Below are positions 43,687 through 53,399 of a DNA stretch of 64,000 nt, in pieces. The stretch is from Methylomonas sp. Its GTDB lineage: Bacteria; Pseudomonadota; Gammaproteobacteria; Methylococcales; Methylomonadaceae. A model generated the notes under the pieces. The model was given only the letters and a program-made list of their open reading frames with translations. It did not search any database and was not told the origin of the DNA. Position 1 is the first letter of the stretch. Each line of letters opens with the position of its first letter. The translations under genes were made by a program, and so were the position numbers. The stretch covers positions 1 through 64,000 of the forward strand of contig PERU01000011.1 of NCBI GenBank assembly GCA_002928965.1. Reading direction: 5' to 3'.

Positions 43687-44214
43687 ATGTCGACCGTTTT
43701 ACGTGCCATTTTATTCACGTTTGCCCTGCTATGGGCTGGAATGCTGCAAGCAGAGACTATGCAAATTGGTCAGAAAGCCCCTTTGTTTGAATTGCAGGCT
43801 TATGACGGCAGCGTCATGCGCTTGCTAGATCGCCAGCAGCAAGGTTGGACGGTGTTATATTTTTATCCCAAAGCCGGTACGCCGGGCTGCACCACTCAGG
43901 CTTGCGCTTTTCGAGATGCCATAAAAACTATTCGCGATCAGCATGCCGAGGTTTATGGCATCAGCACGGATGATTTGAAGGCTTTGCAGGATTTTCATAC
44001 TAAACACAGACTATCATTCAGTTTGTTATCGGATGCAGACGCCAAGGTTACCGATAGTTACGGTGTGAAAATGCCGGTGATTAAAATGGCCAAACGTTGG
44101 ACCTTTATCATCGATCCTGAACTGGTCATACGCCAGATCGATGACGACGTTGATCCTGCCCTTGATGCTGATCGAGTAGCCAAGAGTTTGCAAAAATTGC
44201 AGGCTGCCAAATAG
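43687..44214 (+). CDS. Exported BCP/PrxQ-type peroxiredoxin
   Basis: Thiol peroxidase that reduces H2O2 and organic peroxides. 175 residues begin with a signal peptide (about 1-22, ending LQAE), so it acts in the periplasm, unlike cytosolic Bcp. The peroxidatic cysteine is in AGTPGCTTQACAFRD with the resolving cysteine five residues later, the PrxQ arrangement. KRWTFIIDPELVIRQI follows the usual fold. It lies upstream of the PaaK-like gene with 24 nt between them. Confidence 0.9.
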   Translation: MSTVLRAILFTFALLWAGMLQAETMQIGQKAPLFELQAYDGSVMRLLDRQQQGWTVLYFYPKAGTPGCTTQACAFRDAIKTIRDQHAEVYGISTDDLKALQDFHTKHRLSFSLLSDADAKVTDSYGVKMPVIKMAKRWTFIIDPELVIRQIDDDVDPALDADRVAKSLQKLQAAK

Positions 44215-44238
44215 CCTTTGTTTAACGAGCGAGATTTG

Positions 44239-45741
44239 ATGCCTCAGCCAACGCCAATGAACGACCCGGCATTTCAGTATTTTCTGAATACACCGCTGCC
44301 ACAAATATTCACTGACCATCTGGCCACAGACCCGCAAGCCAAACTGCTGGAATTGTTCAAACGCTGCAGTTCACAAGTGCCAGCCTATCGGCATTTTCTG
44401 GAACATCTCCAAATCAGCCCTGGGCAAATTTCTGATTTTGCTGCATTTTCCAGTCTACCCCTGACCAGCAAAGCCAATTACATGCAGGTTTATCCGTTGC
44501 CGGAACGCTGCCTGGGCGGCAGTCTGTTGGGTGCTGATCGGGTGGCGGTATCATCTGGGTCCACTGGCCTGCCAACCTTCTGGCCGCGTTCTGTTGCCTA
44601 TGAACTGGATGTAGCCGTTCGGTTTGAGCAGGTATTTTTGGACAGCTTCGCTGCTGATCAAAAAAGCACTTTGGCTATTGTCTGCTTTGCACTGGGCAAC
44701 TGGGTGGGCGGCTTGTTTACCACTTCGTGCTGCTGGCATCTGGCTGCCAAGGGCTATCCGCTGATGGTCGCCACGCCCGGTAACAACAAAGCCGAGATTT
44801 TTCGGGTGGTACGTGAATTAGCCCCGCATTTTGAGCAAACCGTACTACTGGGATACCCACCCTTTGTGAAGGATGTAATTGATGCGGGTGCTGCTGAAGG
44901 CATAGCCTGGGCGAGTTTCAAACCCAAACTGGTGTTTGCCGGTGAAGTATTCAGCGAAGAGTGGAGAACGCTGCTAGGGGAGCGCATTGGTTCAGACAAC
45001 CCCTGTTACGATTCGGCATCACTCTACGGCACCGCCGACGGCGGCGTGTTGGGTAACGAAACGCCGTTAAGTATCGCCATTCGCCGCTGGTTGGCGAATC
45101 AGCCTGAAGCCGCCCGAGCGTTGTTTGGCGAATCCCGCTTGCCAACCTTGGTGCAATACGATCCCTGCAGTCGGTTTTTTGAAATGCATGACAACACGCT
45201 GGTGGTTTCTGCTGAAAACACCGTGCCGCTGATGCGCTATCACATTGCTGACAAAGGCGGAGTATTGACCTTTGCCGAAATGTGGCATTTCCTTGCTGAG
45301 CATGGCATCCGCTCGCCTAGCGATTTGGGTTTACCTGCAGATTTTCAATCCCGCCAGTTGCCATTCGTGTATGTGTTCGGTCGCGCCGATTTCACTATTT
45401 CTTATTACGGTGCCAATATCTTCCCAGAAAATATCGCAGTGGGATTGGAACAGTCTGACATCATGGGTTTGGTAACAGGTAAATTTGTATTGCAGGCATT
45501 GGAATCCCAAGATGGCAACAAGACATTGCATGTGGTGGTGGAATTACTGCCGAATGTAAAGCCAAATGGGCAATTAACTGAGATCATCGCCTTATCAATC
45601 AAAACCCAGTTACTGCGCTTGAACAGTGAATTTGCCAACTACACACCTATCGATAGGCAACAGCCTCAGATCACATTGCACCCTTTTGCTGACCCGGATT
45701 TTTTTCCCGTCGGCGTCAAACATCGCTATACCCGTCGCTGA
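44239..45741 (+). CDS. Phenylacetate-CoA ligase-like adenylate-forming enzyme
   Basis: 500 residues of the ANL superfamily in the PaaK-like branch. The nucleotide-phosphate loop is VAVSSGSTGLPTFWPR; SASLYGTADGGVLGNE corresponds to the adenylate-binding region, and FVYVFGRADFTISYYGANI is near the hinge. It should activate a carboxylic acid as an acyl-adenylate and possibly transfer it to CoA. The acid is unknown; no phenylacetate pathway genes are near. The start is ATG 44239 with a purine-rich GAGCGAG upstream; TTG 44218 and ATG 44257 are alternatives. Confidence 0.82.
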   Translation: MPQPTPMNDPAFQYFLNTPLPQIFTDHLATDPQAKLLELFKRCSSQVPAYRHFLEHLQISPGQISDFAAFSSLPLTSKANYMQVYPLPERCLGGSLLGADRVAVSSGSTGLPTFWPRSVAYELDVAVRFEQVFLDSFAADQKSTLAIVCFALGNWVGGLFTTSCCWHLAAKGYPLMVATPGNNKAEIFRVVRELAPHFEQTVLLGYPPFVKDVIDAGAAEGIAWASFKPKLVFAGEVFSEEWRTLLGERIGSDNPCYDSASLYGTADGGVLGNETPLSIAIRRWLANQPEAARALFGESRLPTLVQYDPCSRFFEMHDNTLVVSAENTVPLMRYHIADKGGVLTFAEMWHFLAEHGIRSPSDLGLPADFQSRQLPFVYVFGRADFTISYYGANIFPENIAVGLEQSDIMGLVTGKFVLQALESQDGNKTLHVVVELLPNVKPNGQLTEIIALSIKTQLLRLNSEFANYTPIDRQQPQITLHPFADPDFFPVGVKHRYTRR

Positions 45742-46036
45742 AAAACAGCAGCCGTGACTTTTTTAACCCGACCCCGTTGACCACCGACATTGCGCTCGGG
45801 CAATTTATCGAAACCGATTGCGACATACCATTAGAAGAAATAAGGACGATCGGCGTTTAAGAACGGATTAAGAATTGCAGGCTGAATCGTAAAAAATTGA
45901 TCCAGATCAATTTTAGTACACCGATAAATGCAATGATGACCAAAAGCCGCTCAGGCTTTTGAACTCTGCCTTGATATTTATCAACTTATTGATAAATAAA
46001 TCAACAGAGCAATTTAATCCTCTAATCGAGAAAATT
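45742..46036. other. Intergenic region with FNR-type operator
   Basis: 295 bases without a gene. An FNR-like palindrome lies at 45897-45910. The 126 nt from it to the lipoprotein ATG is AT-rich and must hold that gene's promoter and leader. Confidence 0.55.
45897..45910. promoter_or_regulatory. FNR/ANR-type binding site
   Basis: TTGATCCAGATCAA is a perfect match to the FNR/ANR consensus TTGAT-N4-ATCAA. It suggests oxygen-dependent control of the lipoprotein gene that starts at 46037. Confidence 0.7.
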
Positions 46037-46156
46037 ATGAAAAAAATCAGCCAAATTTTATTGATCATGCTTGCCGTAACTACTATCGCGGCTTGCGGTG
46101 AACAAGGTGTTGGCCCAAGCAAGCCGAAACCGGAAGCGGCTAAAACTGCTGAATAA
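46037..46156 (+). CDS. Small lipoprotein
   Basis: 39 codons. MKKISQILLIMLAVTTIAAC is a type II signal peptide with lipobox TIAAC, leaving an anchored mature peptide of about 20 residues rich in Pro, Lys and Glu. It resembles very short entericidin/LptM-like lipoproteins in plan only, and no family can be named. A GAG lies upstream at good spacing. The FNR-like site 127 nt upstream suggests low-oxygen expression. Confidence 0.65.
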   Translation: MKKISQILLIMLAVTTIAACGEQGVGPSKPKPEAAKTAE

Positions 46157-46564
46157 AACCGGATAGTTGGATATTGCCGTGTTGCAGCAGCGATATGGCA
46201 ATATCTTGACCGCCTGTTTTTCAGACGAGCCCGTTGTTAGTTGGCATCCTTCCATCCTGATTCCTATAGCCCGCCACAATTTGTATTCTTATCGGTAGCT
46301 GAGCTGTTACCTAAATCGCCAAGCCCTCCGCCTTCTCTGGCACGCTGGTTTAGAGTTATCCCGCCCTGCCTTTCAATCCATAAAATTCATAAAAAACGTT
46401 TCAAAAATAACCGCGACGGAATGCCGTTTGTTTTTGTTTAGCAATTTTTCATCGTGTATCATGACGCGTTATCGGTTGAGCCACCTGAACGGGTTATTTT
46501 TGGGCACTATCCATGCTGCAGCCGCAATAAAAAGCCCAACAAATAATCAATAAATCATATAGCT
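46157..46564. other. Gene-free stretch before sbcC
   Basis: 408 bases in which I see no gene, repeat or terminator that can be supported. The last about 100 bases are AT-rich and probably contain the sbcC promoter. Confidence 0.5.
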
Positions 46565-49500
46565 ATGAAAATTCTGAATATATTTTTCAAAAATATCAAT
46601 TCCCTGGAAGGTGAAGGGCGGATTTATTTCGATCAGGGGCCCATTGCCGAGAGCGGAGTTTTTGCTATCACCGGCCCGAACGGCTCCGGAAAGTCCAGCA
46701 TTCTGGATGTAATTACCTTAGGACTGTATGGCGAGACCTTTCGGTTGGACAAGCCTGCTGAGCATGTCATGACCAAACAGACCGACGAGTGTTTTGCGCA
46801 AGTCGAATTTGCCTTGGGCGAAGAAAAATTTCGCTCCAGTTGGGCTGCCAAACGCAGCAGCATCGACGGTGAAGCTACCGCGCTGTTGCCGACCATGACA
46901 CTGAGCCGACTCAATGAACAAGACGAGGTTTTGGCGGAAACGCCCAGCCAGGTACGTAATCGTATCGCCGAGCTAATCGGCATGGATTTTCATAAATTCA
47001 GCAAATCCATTGTGTTGCCGCAAGGGGATTTTGCCGCATTTTTAAATGCGCTGGACAGCGAGCGTATGGATATACTGGAGAAAATCAGCGGTACCGATTT
47101 GTACAGCGAGTACCGAAGCCAGGCCGAAGCCCGCCACCAGCAAAGTCAAACCCGCTTAACCCAACTGGCACAGGATTTAGCCAGCTTTCCGTTATTGACC
47201 CAGGACGCTTTAGACGCAGCAGCCCATGATTTGCAAGACTTCCAGGAACAAGTCACGGAATTCAAGCAACAGCAGAAATATGCGCAACAACAATTGATCG
47301 GGTTGCAGAATATCGCCAATCTGGAAGGACAACAACGGCAATTACATAGCAAACAGCTGGCATTGAGCAAAAAAATTGCTGATTACCAGCTGGATTTGCA
47401 GCGCATCGCCACAGGCCAGCCTGCTTTGCACTATCGTACCGAACTGAATTTACTGGACAGCAAGCACATTCTGGTCGAACAAAATCAAGCAGCCCTGGAT
47501 AATCTCCGCAAAGAACTCAGCATGCTGCAACAACAGCTTGGCAGCCAAGTGGCCCAGAGTGGCCAGCCGATGCCTGACAAGTCGATCAGCGAACAAAAGC
47601 AGACTATCGACACCCTGAAATTATCTATCAGCGAATTAAAATTGGAACTGCCTCGGCAACTGGAGCTGGCGCAATCCATCCGACAACAAATCAACGAGAA
47701 ACAAACCGCCTTATCAGACATCAACAGCTGGTTTCAGGCACATCAAAGCGATGCCATGCTGATTGAGGACTTTCCTGATGTTGTTAAGCTGCGTCAAATC
47801 AGGGCTGAAATTATCGAACTCGGCGGCAAACAAAAAGCCAATGCCGGCTGGTCGAAAAACATCACTGCGTCATTAAAGAAAAACAAATCGGCCTTGCAGT
47901 CTGTGGAAGACGACCTGCGCGACTTGAAAGTCCAGCTCGAAACCGATCAGAAAACTCTGGAAGCTATTCTGCAAGGCAGAACAGTTGACGACTTGAAAGA
48001 GCTATTGCAAGAGCAACAGCAACGTGTGTATGACCTGCAGGAAATGATTTCGCTGGCTACGGTCACGGATAAACTCGGTAACAAAGGCTGGTTTAGCTGG
48101 CTGGGTATCAAAAAACAACCTGAGCTGCCGCCTGATCCGGAAGTTCTGAAAAGCAGACTGGATGAACTGACTCAGGAAATGAGTCGGGAAGAAAACATCA
48201 TCAAGGTGTTGGAACAAGGCTTGCGCAACGAAGCCTTGATCAAAAAAATGAGTGGCGACAGGGCCAAACTGGTTGATGGCAAACCGTGTTATCTATGTGG
48301 CTCAATCACTCACCCATATGTAATAAAACCACCGGTGTTTACCGACCCCAAAAAGGCCCTAGTTGATCAACGCAGTAAAATCCAAAACCTGAAATCCCAG
48401 CTGGAAAGCACACGCTCCCAGTTGAGAGCGGTCGAAAAATACGGCACGCAAATGACCGCCAAGCAGCAACGCTTGCAGCAAATGCATTCGCAATGGACGG
48501 TGCTGGCTAATCGTCTGAATATCATGCGCAATGGAATGGATATTGAAAATTTATCCTTACAAAAACAGGTTATGGAGCAGGAATCCGCAGAGCTGAACAA
48601 CATCAGCAATTTGCTGAAACAGTATGGTCAACTACAACGCAATATCAACAAAATGAACTCGGAGATAGAATCCAAACAGTTGACGAGGGAAAAACTGGTG
48701 CCACTGGTTAAAAATCTGGAAAACCAGTGGGCAAGCCGTCCGGAAGAGTTCGACGAAGTGGAAAAACGTTATGCCAACTGTATCGCTGAACAAAATGCGC
48801 TGACCGAAAAACTGCAAGTCCAACTGGCTACACTGGGCGAGAAACTGCCGCTTAAAAACAAAGAAAATCCTTTATTTGACCGCCTGAATAGCCGCCGTCA
48901 GGACTATCAGGTTTATCAACTCCGCCAAGATGGTCTACAAAAAGAAGTTGCTGCACTGAATGAAAAATTACAGGAATGCGAACATAAAATCAGTCATTTC
49001 CAAGCTCAAATCGCCGGCAATACAGAAGAGTTGAGCAAACAAGAATACTTGGGTCTGCATATTGCGGTTATCGAGAAGCAAAAATTGTTGGTCGAACTGG
49101 AGCAACAATTACGCATCTCGCAGATAGAGCACAAAACCATACTGCAGACATTCAACGACAAACTGAGCAGCACCTCTATTGGCAACGTGGAGCAGTTGCG
49201 AGAGTTGCTTGGCTTACTTGATCATGAAGCGGATATTCGTCAACAACTGACTAACGATGAAGCCAAGTTGGTAGAGCTTGAGCAACAGCTTCAGCAGTTA
49301 CAGCAAACCCTTGCAACGGAGATTGCTGCAGCAGCGTCAAGCACTTTATCTGAGTCTGACCTTCGGCATCAACTGAAACAGATCGACGAAAAACTGGATA
49401 TTGCCAAACAGGAAGTGCAAAACCTGGAACACAAACTGGCCAAACAACAAGACTATCAACAGAAGCATCAGTTGCTGAACAGCCAACTGGATGCCGAACA

Positions 49501-50014
49501 TCGACTGTTTGCGGAAGCGCATGCCGAAATGAAGCTGATTAACGACAATCCGGCAGGTTTCAGACGCAAAATTCAGACATTGATGACGGACAAATTGCTA
49601 TCCAAAACCAACCAGATTCTGGAAAAACTCAATGGCCGTTATTACGTCAGAAGCGGCACCAGCGAGTATGGTCTGGCACTGGAAATTGAAGACACCAAAC
49701 AGAAAAATGTTCGGCGGTTGCCACAAACACTATCAGGCGGCGAAAGCTTTGTAGTCAGTTTGGCGCTGGCGCTGGCGCTGGCAGAAATCGCCAATAACGG
49801 TAAATCGGTTGATTCGTTATTTCTGGACGAGGGTTTTGGCAATCTGGATGCAGAAGCACTTTATCTGGCAATGAGCACCCTGGAAAATCTCAAAACCCAC
49901 GGTAAAACTGTCGGTGTCATATCGCATGTCGAGGGCGTAAGAACCCGAATCAAAACTCAAATCGAGCTGATCAAAAAACCGAACGGTTTCAGCGAATTGA
50001 AAATGGTGGCCTAA
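46565..50014 (+). CDS. sbcC: SbcC-type nuclease ATPase (Rad50-like SMC protein)
   Basis: ATPase subunit of the SbcCD complex, which opens DNA hairpins and trims protein-blocked ends. 1149 residues: Walker A GPNGSGKSSILD (from residue 37), long coiled coils, and a zinc hook C575-YL-C578 in KPCYLCGS at the midpoint. The second coil is followed by the ABC signature LSGGESFVVSLALALALAE and Walker B SLFLDEGFGNLD. The length is slightly above E. coli SbcC. No sbcD lies upstream or downstream, although the pair is usually adjacent; the upstream neighbour is non-coding DNA. Confidence 0.93.
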   Translation: MKILNIFFKNINSLEGEGRIYFDQGPIAESGVFAITGPNGSGKSSILDVITLGLYGETFRLDKPAEHVMTKQTDECFAQVEFALGEEKFRSSWAAKRSSIDGEATALLPTMTLSRLNEQDEVLAETPSQVRNRIAELIGMDFHKFSKSIVLPQGDFAAFLNALDSERMDILEKISGTDLYSEYRSQAEARHQQSQTRLTQLAQDLASFPLLTQDALDAAAHDLQDFQEQVTEFKQQQKYAQQQLIGLQNIANLEGQQRQLHSKQLALSKKIADYQLDLQRIATGQPALHYRTELNLLDSKHILVEQNQAALDNLRKELSMLQQQLGSQVAQSGQPMPDKSISEQKQTIDTLKLSISELKLELPRQLELAQSIRQQINEKQTALSDINSWFQAHQSDAMLIEDFPDVVKLRQIRAEIIELGGKQKANAGWSKNITASLKKNKSALQSVEDDLRDLKVQLETDQKTLEAILQGRTVDDLKELLQEQQQRVYDLQEMISLATVTDKLGNKGWFSWLGIKKQPELPPDPEVLKSRLDELTQEMSREENIIKVLEQGLRNEALIKKMSGDRAKLVDGKPCYLCGSITHPYVIKPPVFTDPKKALVDQRSKIQNLKSQLESTRSQLRAVEKYGTQMTAKQQRLQQMHSQWTVLANRLNIMRNGMDIENLSLQKQVMEQESAELNNISNLLKQYGQLQRNINKMNSEIESKQLTREKLVPLVKNLENQWASRPEEFDEVEKRYANCIAEQNALTEKLQVQLATLGEKLPLKNKENPLFDRLNSRRQDYQVYQLRQDGLQKEVAALNEKLQECEHKISHFQAQIAGNTEELSKQEYLGLHIAVIEKQKLLVELEQQLRISQIEHKTILQTFNDKLSSTSIGNVEQLRELLGLLDHEADIRQQLTNDEAKLVELEQQLQQLQQTLATEIAAAASSTLSESDLRHQLKQIDEKLDIAKQEVQNLEHKLAKQQDYQQKHQLLNSQLDAEHRLFAEAHAEMKLINDNPAGFRRKIQTLMTDKLLSKTNQILEKLNGRYYVRSGTSEYGLALEIEDTKQKNVRRLPQTLSGGESFVVSLALALALAEIANNGKSVDSLFLDEGFGNLDAEALYLAMSTLENLKTHGKTVGVISHVEGVRTRIKTQIELIKKPNGFSELKMVA

Positions 50015-50020
50015 GCGAGT

Positions 50021-50048
50021 TTGGCAACCGCTGTTGAACGGTTGCCAA
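50021..50048. terminator. Hairpin between convergent sbcC and TIGR04073-like gene
   Basis: A perfect ten-pair stem (TTGGCAACCG / CGGTTGCCAA) with an eight-base loop starts seven bases after the sbcC stop. No T-run follows on either strand, so it may be a weak or Rho-assisted terminator. Confidence 0.45.
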
Positions 50049-50057
50049 GAAAACCTG

Positions 50058-50441
50058 TCAGGGTTGTTGCGGCACCATGGCAGGGCCATAGGTGGTTTCA
50101 GCGTAGAAATCTTCCCAGATGTAGTTAGGGTAGACAATCGGATAGGTTGGAATCGGCGCTGTAACCAAATCAACCACACCCACGCCCAAACGCCCCGCCA
50201 TATGCAGCAAACCCTTCATCGTGCCACCCACAAAACCATAGGCAAAATTGCTTTGGTTATTAATGATGATGATGTTCTTGGGGATTTCCGCCACGCCGGT
50301 CGTGATATTAGCCAAACCGCTTGCCAATTTGCGACCGACTGCTTGACCATAGGATTCGGTCGGTTCAGCCTGAGCCGACGTTGAAACGGCCAAGCAAGCA
50401 GTCAATAACATACCTGCGAAGCTAGGGATGGTGTATTTCAT
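50058..50441 (-). CDS. Exosortase-associated-like secreted protein (TIGR04073-like)
   Basis: 127 residues with a signal peptide (about 1-25, ending AQAE). The mature part (YGQAVGRKLASGLANITTG, VAEIPKNI, GGTMKGLLHMAGRLGVGVVD, LVTAPIPTYP) resembles the small TIGR04073 family, found mainly in bacteria with exosortase systems. Its function is unknown. The call is from memory of the family pattern. No exosortase gene is in the window. Confidence 0.7.
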   Translation of the reverse strand: MKYTIPSFAGMLLTACLAVSTSAQAEPTESYGQAVGRKLASGLANITTGVAEIPKNIIIINNQSNFAYGFVGGTMKGLLHMAGRLGVGVVDLVTAPIPTYPIVYPNYIWEDFYAETTYGPAMVPQQP

Positions 50442-50535
50442 ATACGTTTCCTATAGATTGATGACGATTGCAGCCAGTTTTTCATAACTGAGGCCTGTCT
50501 GCACATGGCAAAAATTATAGCAGAGCATTTTTAAT

Positions 50536-52815
50536 TTATTTTTTCAGCGCCTTGGCAAACGCATTGCTCATAGTGTTTTGCAAGGCGGGTTGCGGTTTAG
50601 GCTTATGACTAACCGTTTTTTGCGGCTTTTCCCTGGCAATAATCTCGCTGCCATCAATATCCTTCTTCATGCTCAAGGATATACGCTGCCGCGCAACATC
50701 CACTTCCAGCACCCGCACTTTTACCATATCGCCGGTTTTCACCACACTACGCGGGTCCTTGACAAAGTCATCGGCCAAATGCGAAATATGCACCAAACCA
50801 TCCTGATGCACGCCTATATCGACAAACGCCCCAAAATTGGCCACATTGGTCACCACACCTTCCAGACTCATACCGGGCTGCAGATCAGTGATTTTCTCCA
50901 CACCGTCTTTGAACTGAACACTTTTGAATTCCGGACGCGGGTCGCGGCCCGGTTTTTCCAGCTCTTGCAGAATATCGGTGACCGTAGGCAAACCAAAACC
51001 GGCACTGATGTAATTGGCCGGATTCAGGCTACGTAAATACTGACTCTGACCGATCAAATCCCGAATGGATTTGCCCGTATCATCCAGAATCGCATTCACT
51101 ACCGGGTAGGCTTCCGGATGGACGGCTGATGCATCCAGCGGGTTATCACCATTCATGACCCGTAAAAATCCTGCCGCCTGTTCAAAGGCTTTATCACCCA
51201 GCCTGGGTACTTTTTTCAATTGACTACGATTGGGAAACGGGCCATTTTGATTCCGAAACGCCACGATGTTTTCACTGATGCTGGCCGACAAACCCGACAC
51301 CTGTTTGAGAAGTGCCACAGAAGCCGTATTCACATCCACACCCACCGCGTTTACGCAATCTTCCACCACCGTATCCAGCATACGCGCCAGTTGTACCTGA
51401 TTGACGTCATGCTGATACTGACCGACACCGATGGATTTGGGGTCGATTTTGACCAATTCGGCCAGAGGGTCCTGCAGCCGCCGAGCTATAGAGACCGCAC
51501 CGCGCAGCGATACATCCAGATCGGGAAATTCTTTAGCAGCCAGTTCAGACGCCGAATAAACCGATGCCCCCGCCTCGGACACCATGATTTTTTGAATCGG
51601 CAGATCTTTATGCTGCTTCATTAAATCTGCAACCAATTGATCGGTTTCGCGAGAAGCCGTCCCGTTTCCGATACTGACCAAACTTACCTGATGTTGCTGA
51701 ATGAGTCTGGCCAGCACCGCAATCGATTGATCCCATTGATTTTTTGGCGGATGCGGATAGACGGTTTCGGTAGCCAACACTTTGCCGGTGGCATCGACCA
51801 CAGCCACTTTCACGCCGGTTCGTATACCCGGATCCAAGCCCATGGTCGTTTTATGCCCAGCCGGTGCAGCCAGCAACAAATCGCGTAAATTGCTGGCAAA
51901 TACTCGAATGGCTTCCAACTCTGCGGCTTCACGCAAACGCAGCTTCAAATCCATGTCGATACGGGTAAATAATTTGATTTTCCAGGCAAAGCGGGCGGTC
52001 TCAGCCAGCCAGAGGTTGGCGGGTTTACTGGTATCGGTAACTTGCAAGCGCTGACAAACGAATTGAGTACACAGTTGATGCTCTTCCTGATCCAGTTCGG
52101 CTGGCTTGAGTGTCAGGCTCAATAAATCCTCATTACGGCCTCTGAACAAAGCCAAGGCTCGGTGCGACGGAATTTTATTGATTGCTTCACTGTAATCAAA
52201 GTAATCTTTAAATTTGGCACCTTCCTGTTCTTTACCCGCCACAACCGTCGATTGCAGAATGCCTTTGTTCCAGATCCGCTCGCGTAATTCAGAAAGTAGC
52301 TCGGCATCTTCCGAAATACGTTCCATCAGAATTTGGCGCGCACCGTCCAGAGCCGCAGCGACATCGGCAACACCTTTGTCGGCATCTACATAGGCAATGG
52401 CGACTTGCTGAGGCTGCAAACTGCGATCGTCCAATAAGGCATCCAGCAAAGGCTCCAAGCCAGCTTCTCGGGCAATTTGGGCTTTGGTACGACGTTTGGG
52501 TTTATAGGGCAGATACAAGTCTTCCAACAAGGTTTTAGTTTCAGCATCCTGGATGGCTTGCTCCAACTCAGCAGTCAGCTTACCTTGACCACGAATACTA
52601 TCCAGAATGCTATCCCGTCGATCATTCAGTTCTCGCAAATAAACCAAGCGCTCTTCCAGCATCCGCAACTGGGTATCATCCAGCCCACCGGTAACTTCTT
52701 TCCGGTAACGCGCTATAAACGGCACGGTTGCGCCTTCATCAAGCAAGGCCACCGTAGCCGCCACTTGTTGAGATTTAACTGATAGTTCTTGGGCTATACG
52801 CTGAATAACGTCCAT
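50536..52815 (-). CDS. tex: Tex-family RNA-binding transcription accessory protein
   Basis: A 759-residue cytoplasmic nucleic-acid-binding protein related to Spt6. In order: N-terminal helical part ([35 protein letters not shown]), YqgF-like nuclease fold ([19 protein letters not shown]), helix-hairpin-helix ([17 protein letters not shown] and [19 protein letters not shown]), and a C-terminal S1 domain ([20 protein letters not shown]). The length is standard. It is transcribed alone. Confidence 0.95.
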   Translation of the reverse strand: MDVIQRIAQELSVKSQQVAATVALLDEGATVPFIARYRKEVTGGLDDTQLRMLEERLVYLRELNDRRDSILDSIRGQGKLTAELEQAIQDAETKTLLEDLYLPYKPKRRTKAQIAREAGLEPLLDALLDDRSLQPQQVAIAYVDADKGVADVAAALDGARQILMERISEDAELLSELRERIWNKGILQSTVVAGKEQEGAKFKDYFDYSEAINKIPSHRALALFRGRNEDLLSLTLKPAELDQEEHQLCTQFVCQRLQVTDTSKPANLWLAETARFAWKIKLFTRIDMDLKLRLREAAELEAIRVFASNLRDLLLAAPAGHKTTMGLDPGIRTGVKVAVVDATGKVLATETVYPHPPKNQWDQSIAVLARLIQQHQVSLVSIGNGTASRETDQLVADLMKQHKDLPIQKIMVSEAGASVYSASELAAKEFPDLDVSLRGAVSIARRLQDPLAELVKIDPKSIGVGQYQHDVNQVQLARMLDTVVEDCVNAVGVDVNTASVALLKQVSGLSASISENIVAFRNQNGPFPNRSQLKKVPRLGDKAFEQAAGFLRVMNGDNPLDASAVHPEAYPVVNAILDDTGKSIRDLIGQSQYLRSLNPANYISAGFGLPTVTDILQELEKPGRDPRPEFKSVQFKDGVEKITDLQPGMSLEGVVTNVANFGAFVDIGVHQDGLVHISHLADDFVKDPRSVVKTGDMVKVRVLEVDVARQRISLSMKKDIDGSEIIAREKPQKTVSHKPKPQPALQNTMSNAFAKALKK

Positions 52816-52923
52816 TTATGACATCGGGAAATAGTTTAAAAAGGCGGATATTTTAACAGCAGACCCGCAGATTTGAATCGAGGTGTGTTTTGAATTGAGT
52901 ACCAACAAATAGTCAGCCCCTGA

Positions 52924-52962
52924 AAATAAAAAAGCCATCACCTGCATGTGCAAGTGATGGCT
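52924..52962 (-). terminator. Intrinsic terminator of the small membrane protein gene
   Basis: On the minus strand AGCCATCAC and GTGATGGCT pair around a 12-base apical region that can pair further, followed by TTTTTTATTT. It lies 40 nt after the stop at 53002. Confidence 0.85.
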
Positions 52963-53001
52963 AAAATTAGCTAAGAATTTATTATTATTAAAGCTTTATT
53001 C

Positions 53002-53199
53002 TTATTTTGCTTGGCTTAATACATCGTTGTTAAAATCTTTGTGTTTAGCCAGAACTTGAGCTTCAGCAGCTGCAGTGGTTTCGCCGCTCATTTGAAGATG
53101 TTTGGTTTCATCTTGTTTCAGCAAAAATACACCGATGATTGCGATCAGGGTAACTGCGATGACGACGGTCATTGTGTTATCTTTTTCTTGTTCAGCCAT
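53002..53199 (-). CDS. Small single-pass membrane protein of unknown function
   Basis: 65 residues: a short acidic N-terminus (MAEQEKDNT), one transmembrane helix (about 10-26, VVIAVTLIAIIGVFLL) and an Ala/Lys/Gln-rich tail. The Shine-Dalgarno GAGGA is seven bases before the ATG and a strong terminator follows, so this is a genuine and probably well-expressed single-gene unit. I do not recognise a family. Confidence 0.75.
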   Translation of the reverse strand: MAEQEKDNTMTVVIAVTLIAIIGVFLLKQDETKHLQMSGETTAAAEAQVLAKHKDFNNDVLSQAK

Positions 53200-53399
53200 T
53201 TTTAAATCCTCATTTGATTGTTGTAATAATAAAGCCCTTTACAGGGTCAACTCGAGTTGCATGTCGAAGTTAGTATTGTTTTTGGTCGACGGGGCATTTT
53301 TTACACTTAAAATTGTTTTGTGTCAAAACTTAATTTCAAAACGTGTTTTAAATCTGTTTGTCCGGTAAAGTGTGACCCTAAAAACCAGGAGCTTTTATT

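Noticed and set aside
46241..46441. Plus-strand 66-codon frame upstream of sbcC
   Set aside because: Pro/Ser/Lys-rich with no start signal or domain; it looks like chance.
51220..52054. Plus-strand His/Arg-rich frames opposite tex
   Set aside because: Complement of tex coding sequence; composition typical of shadow frames.
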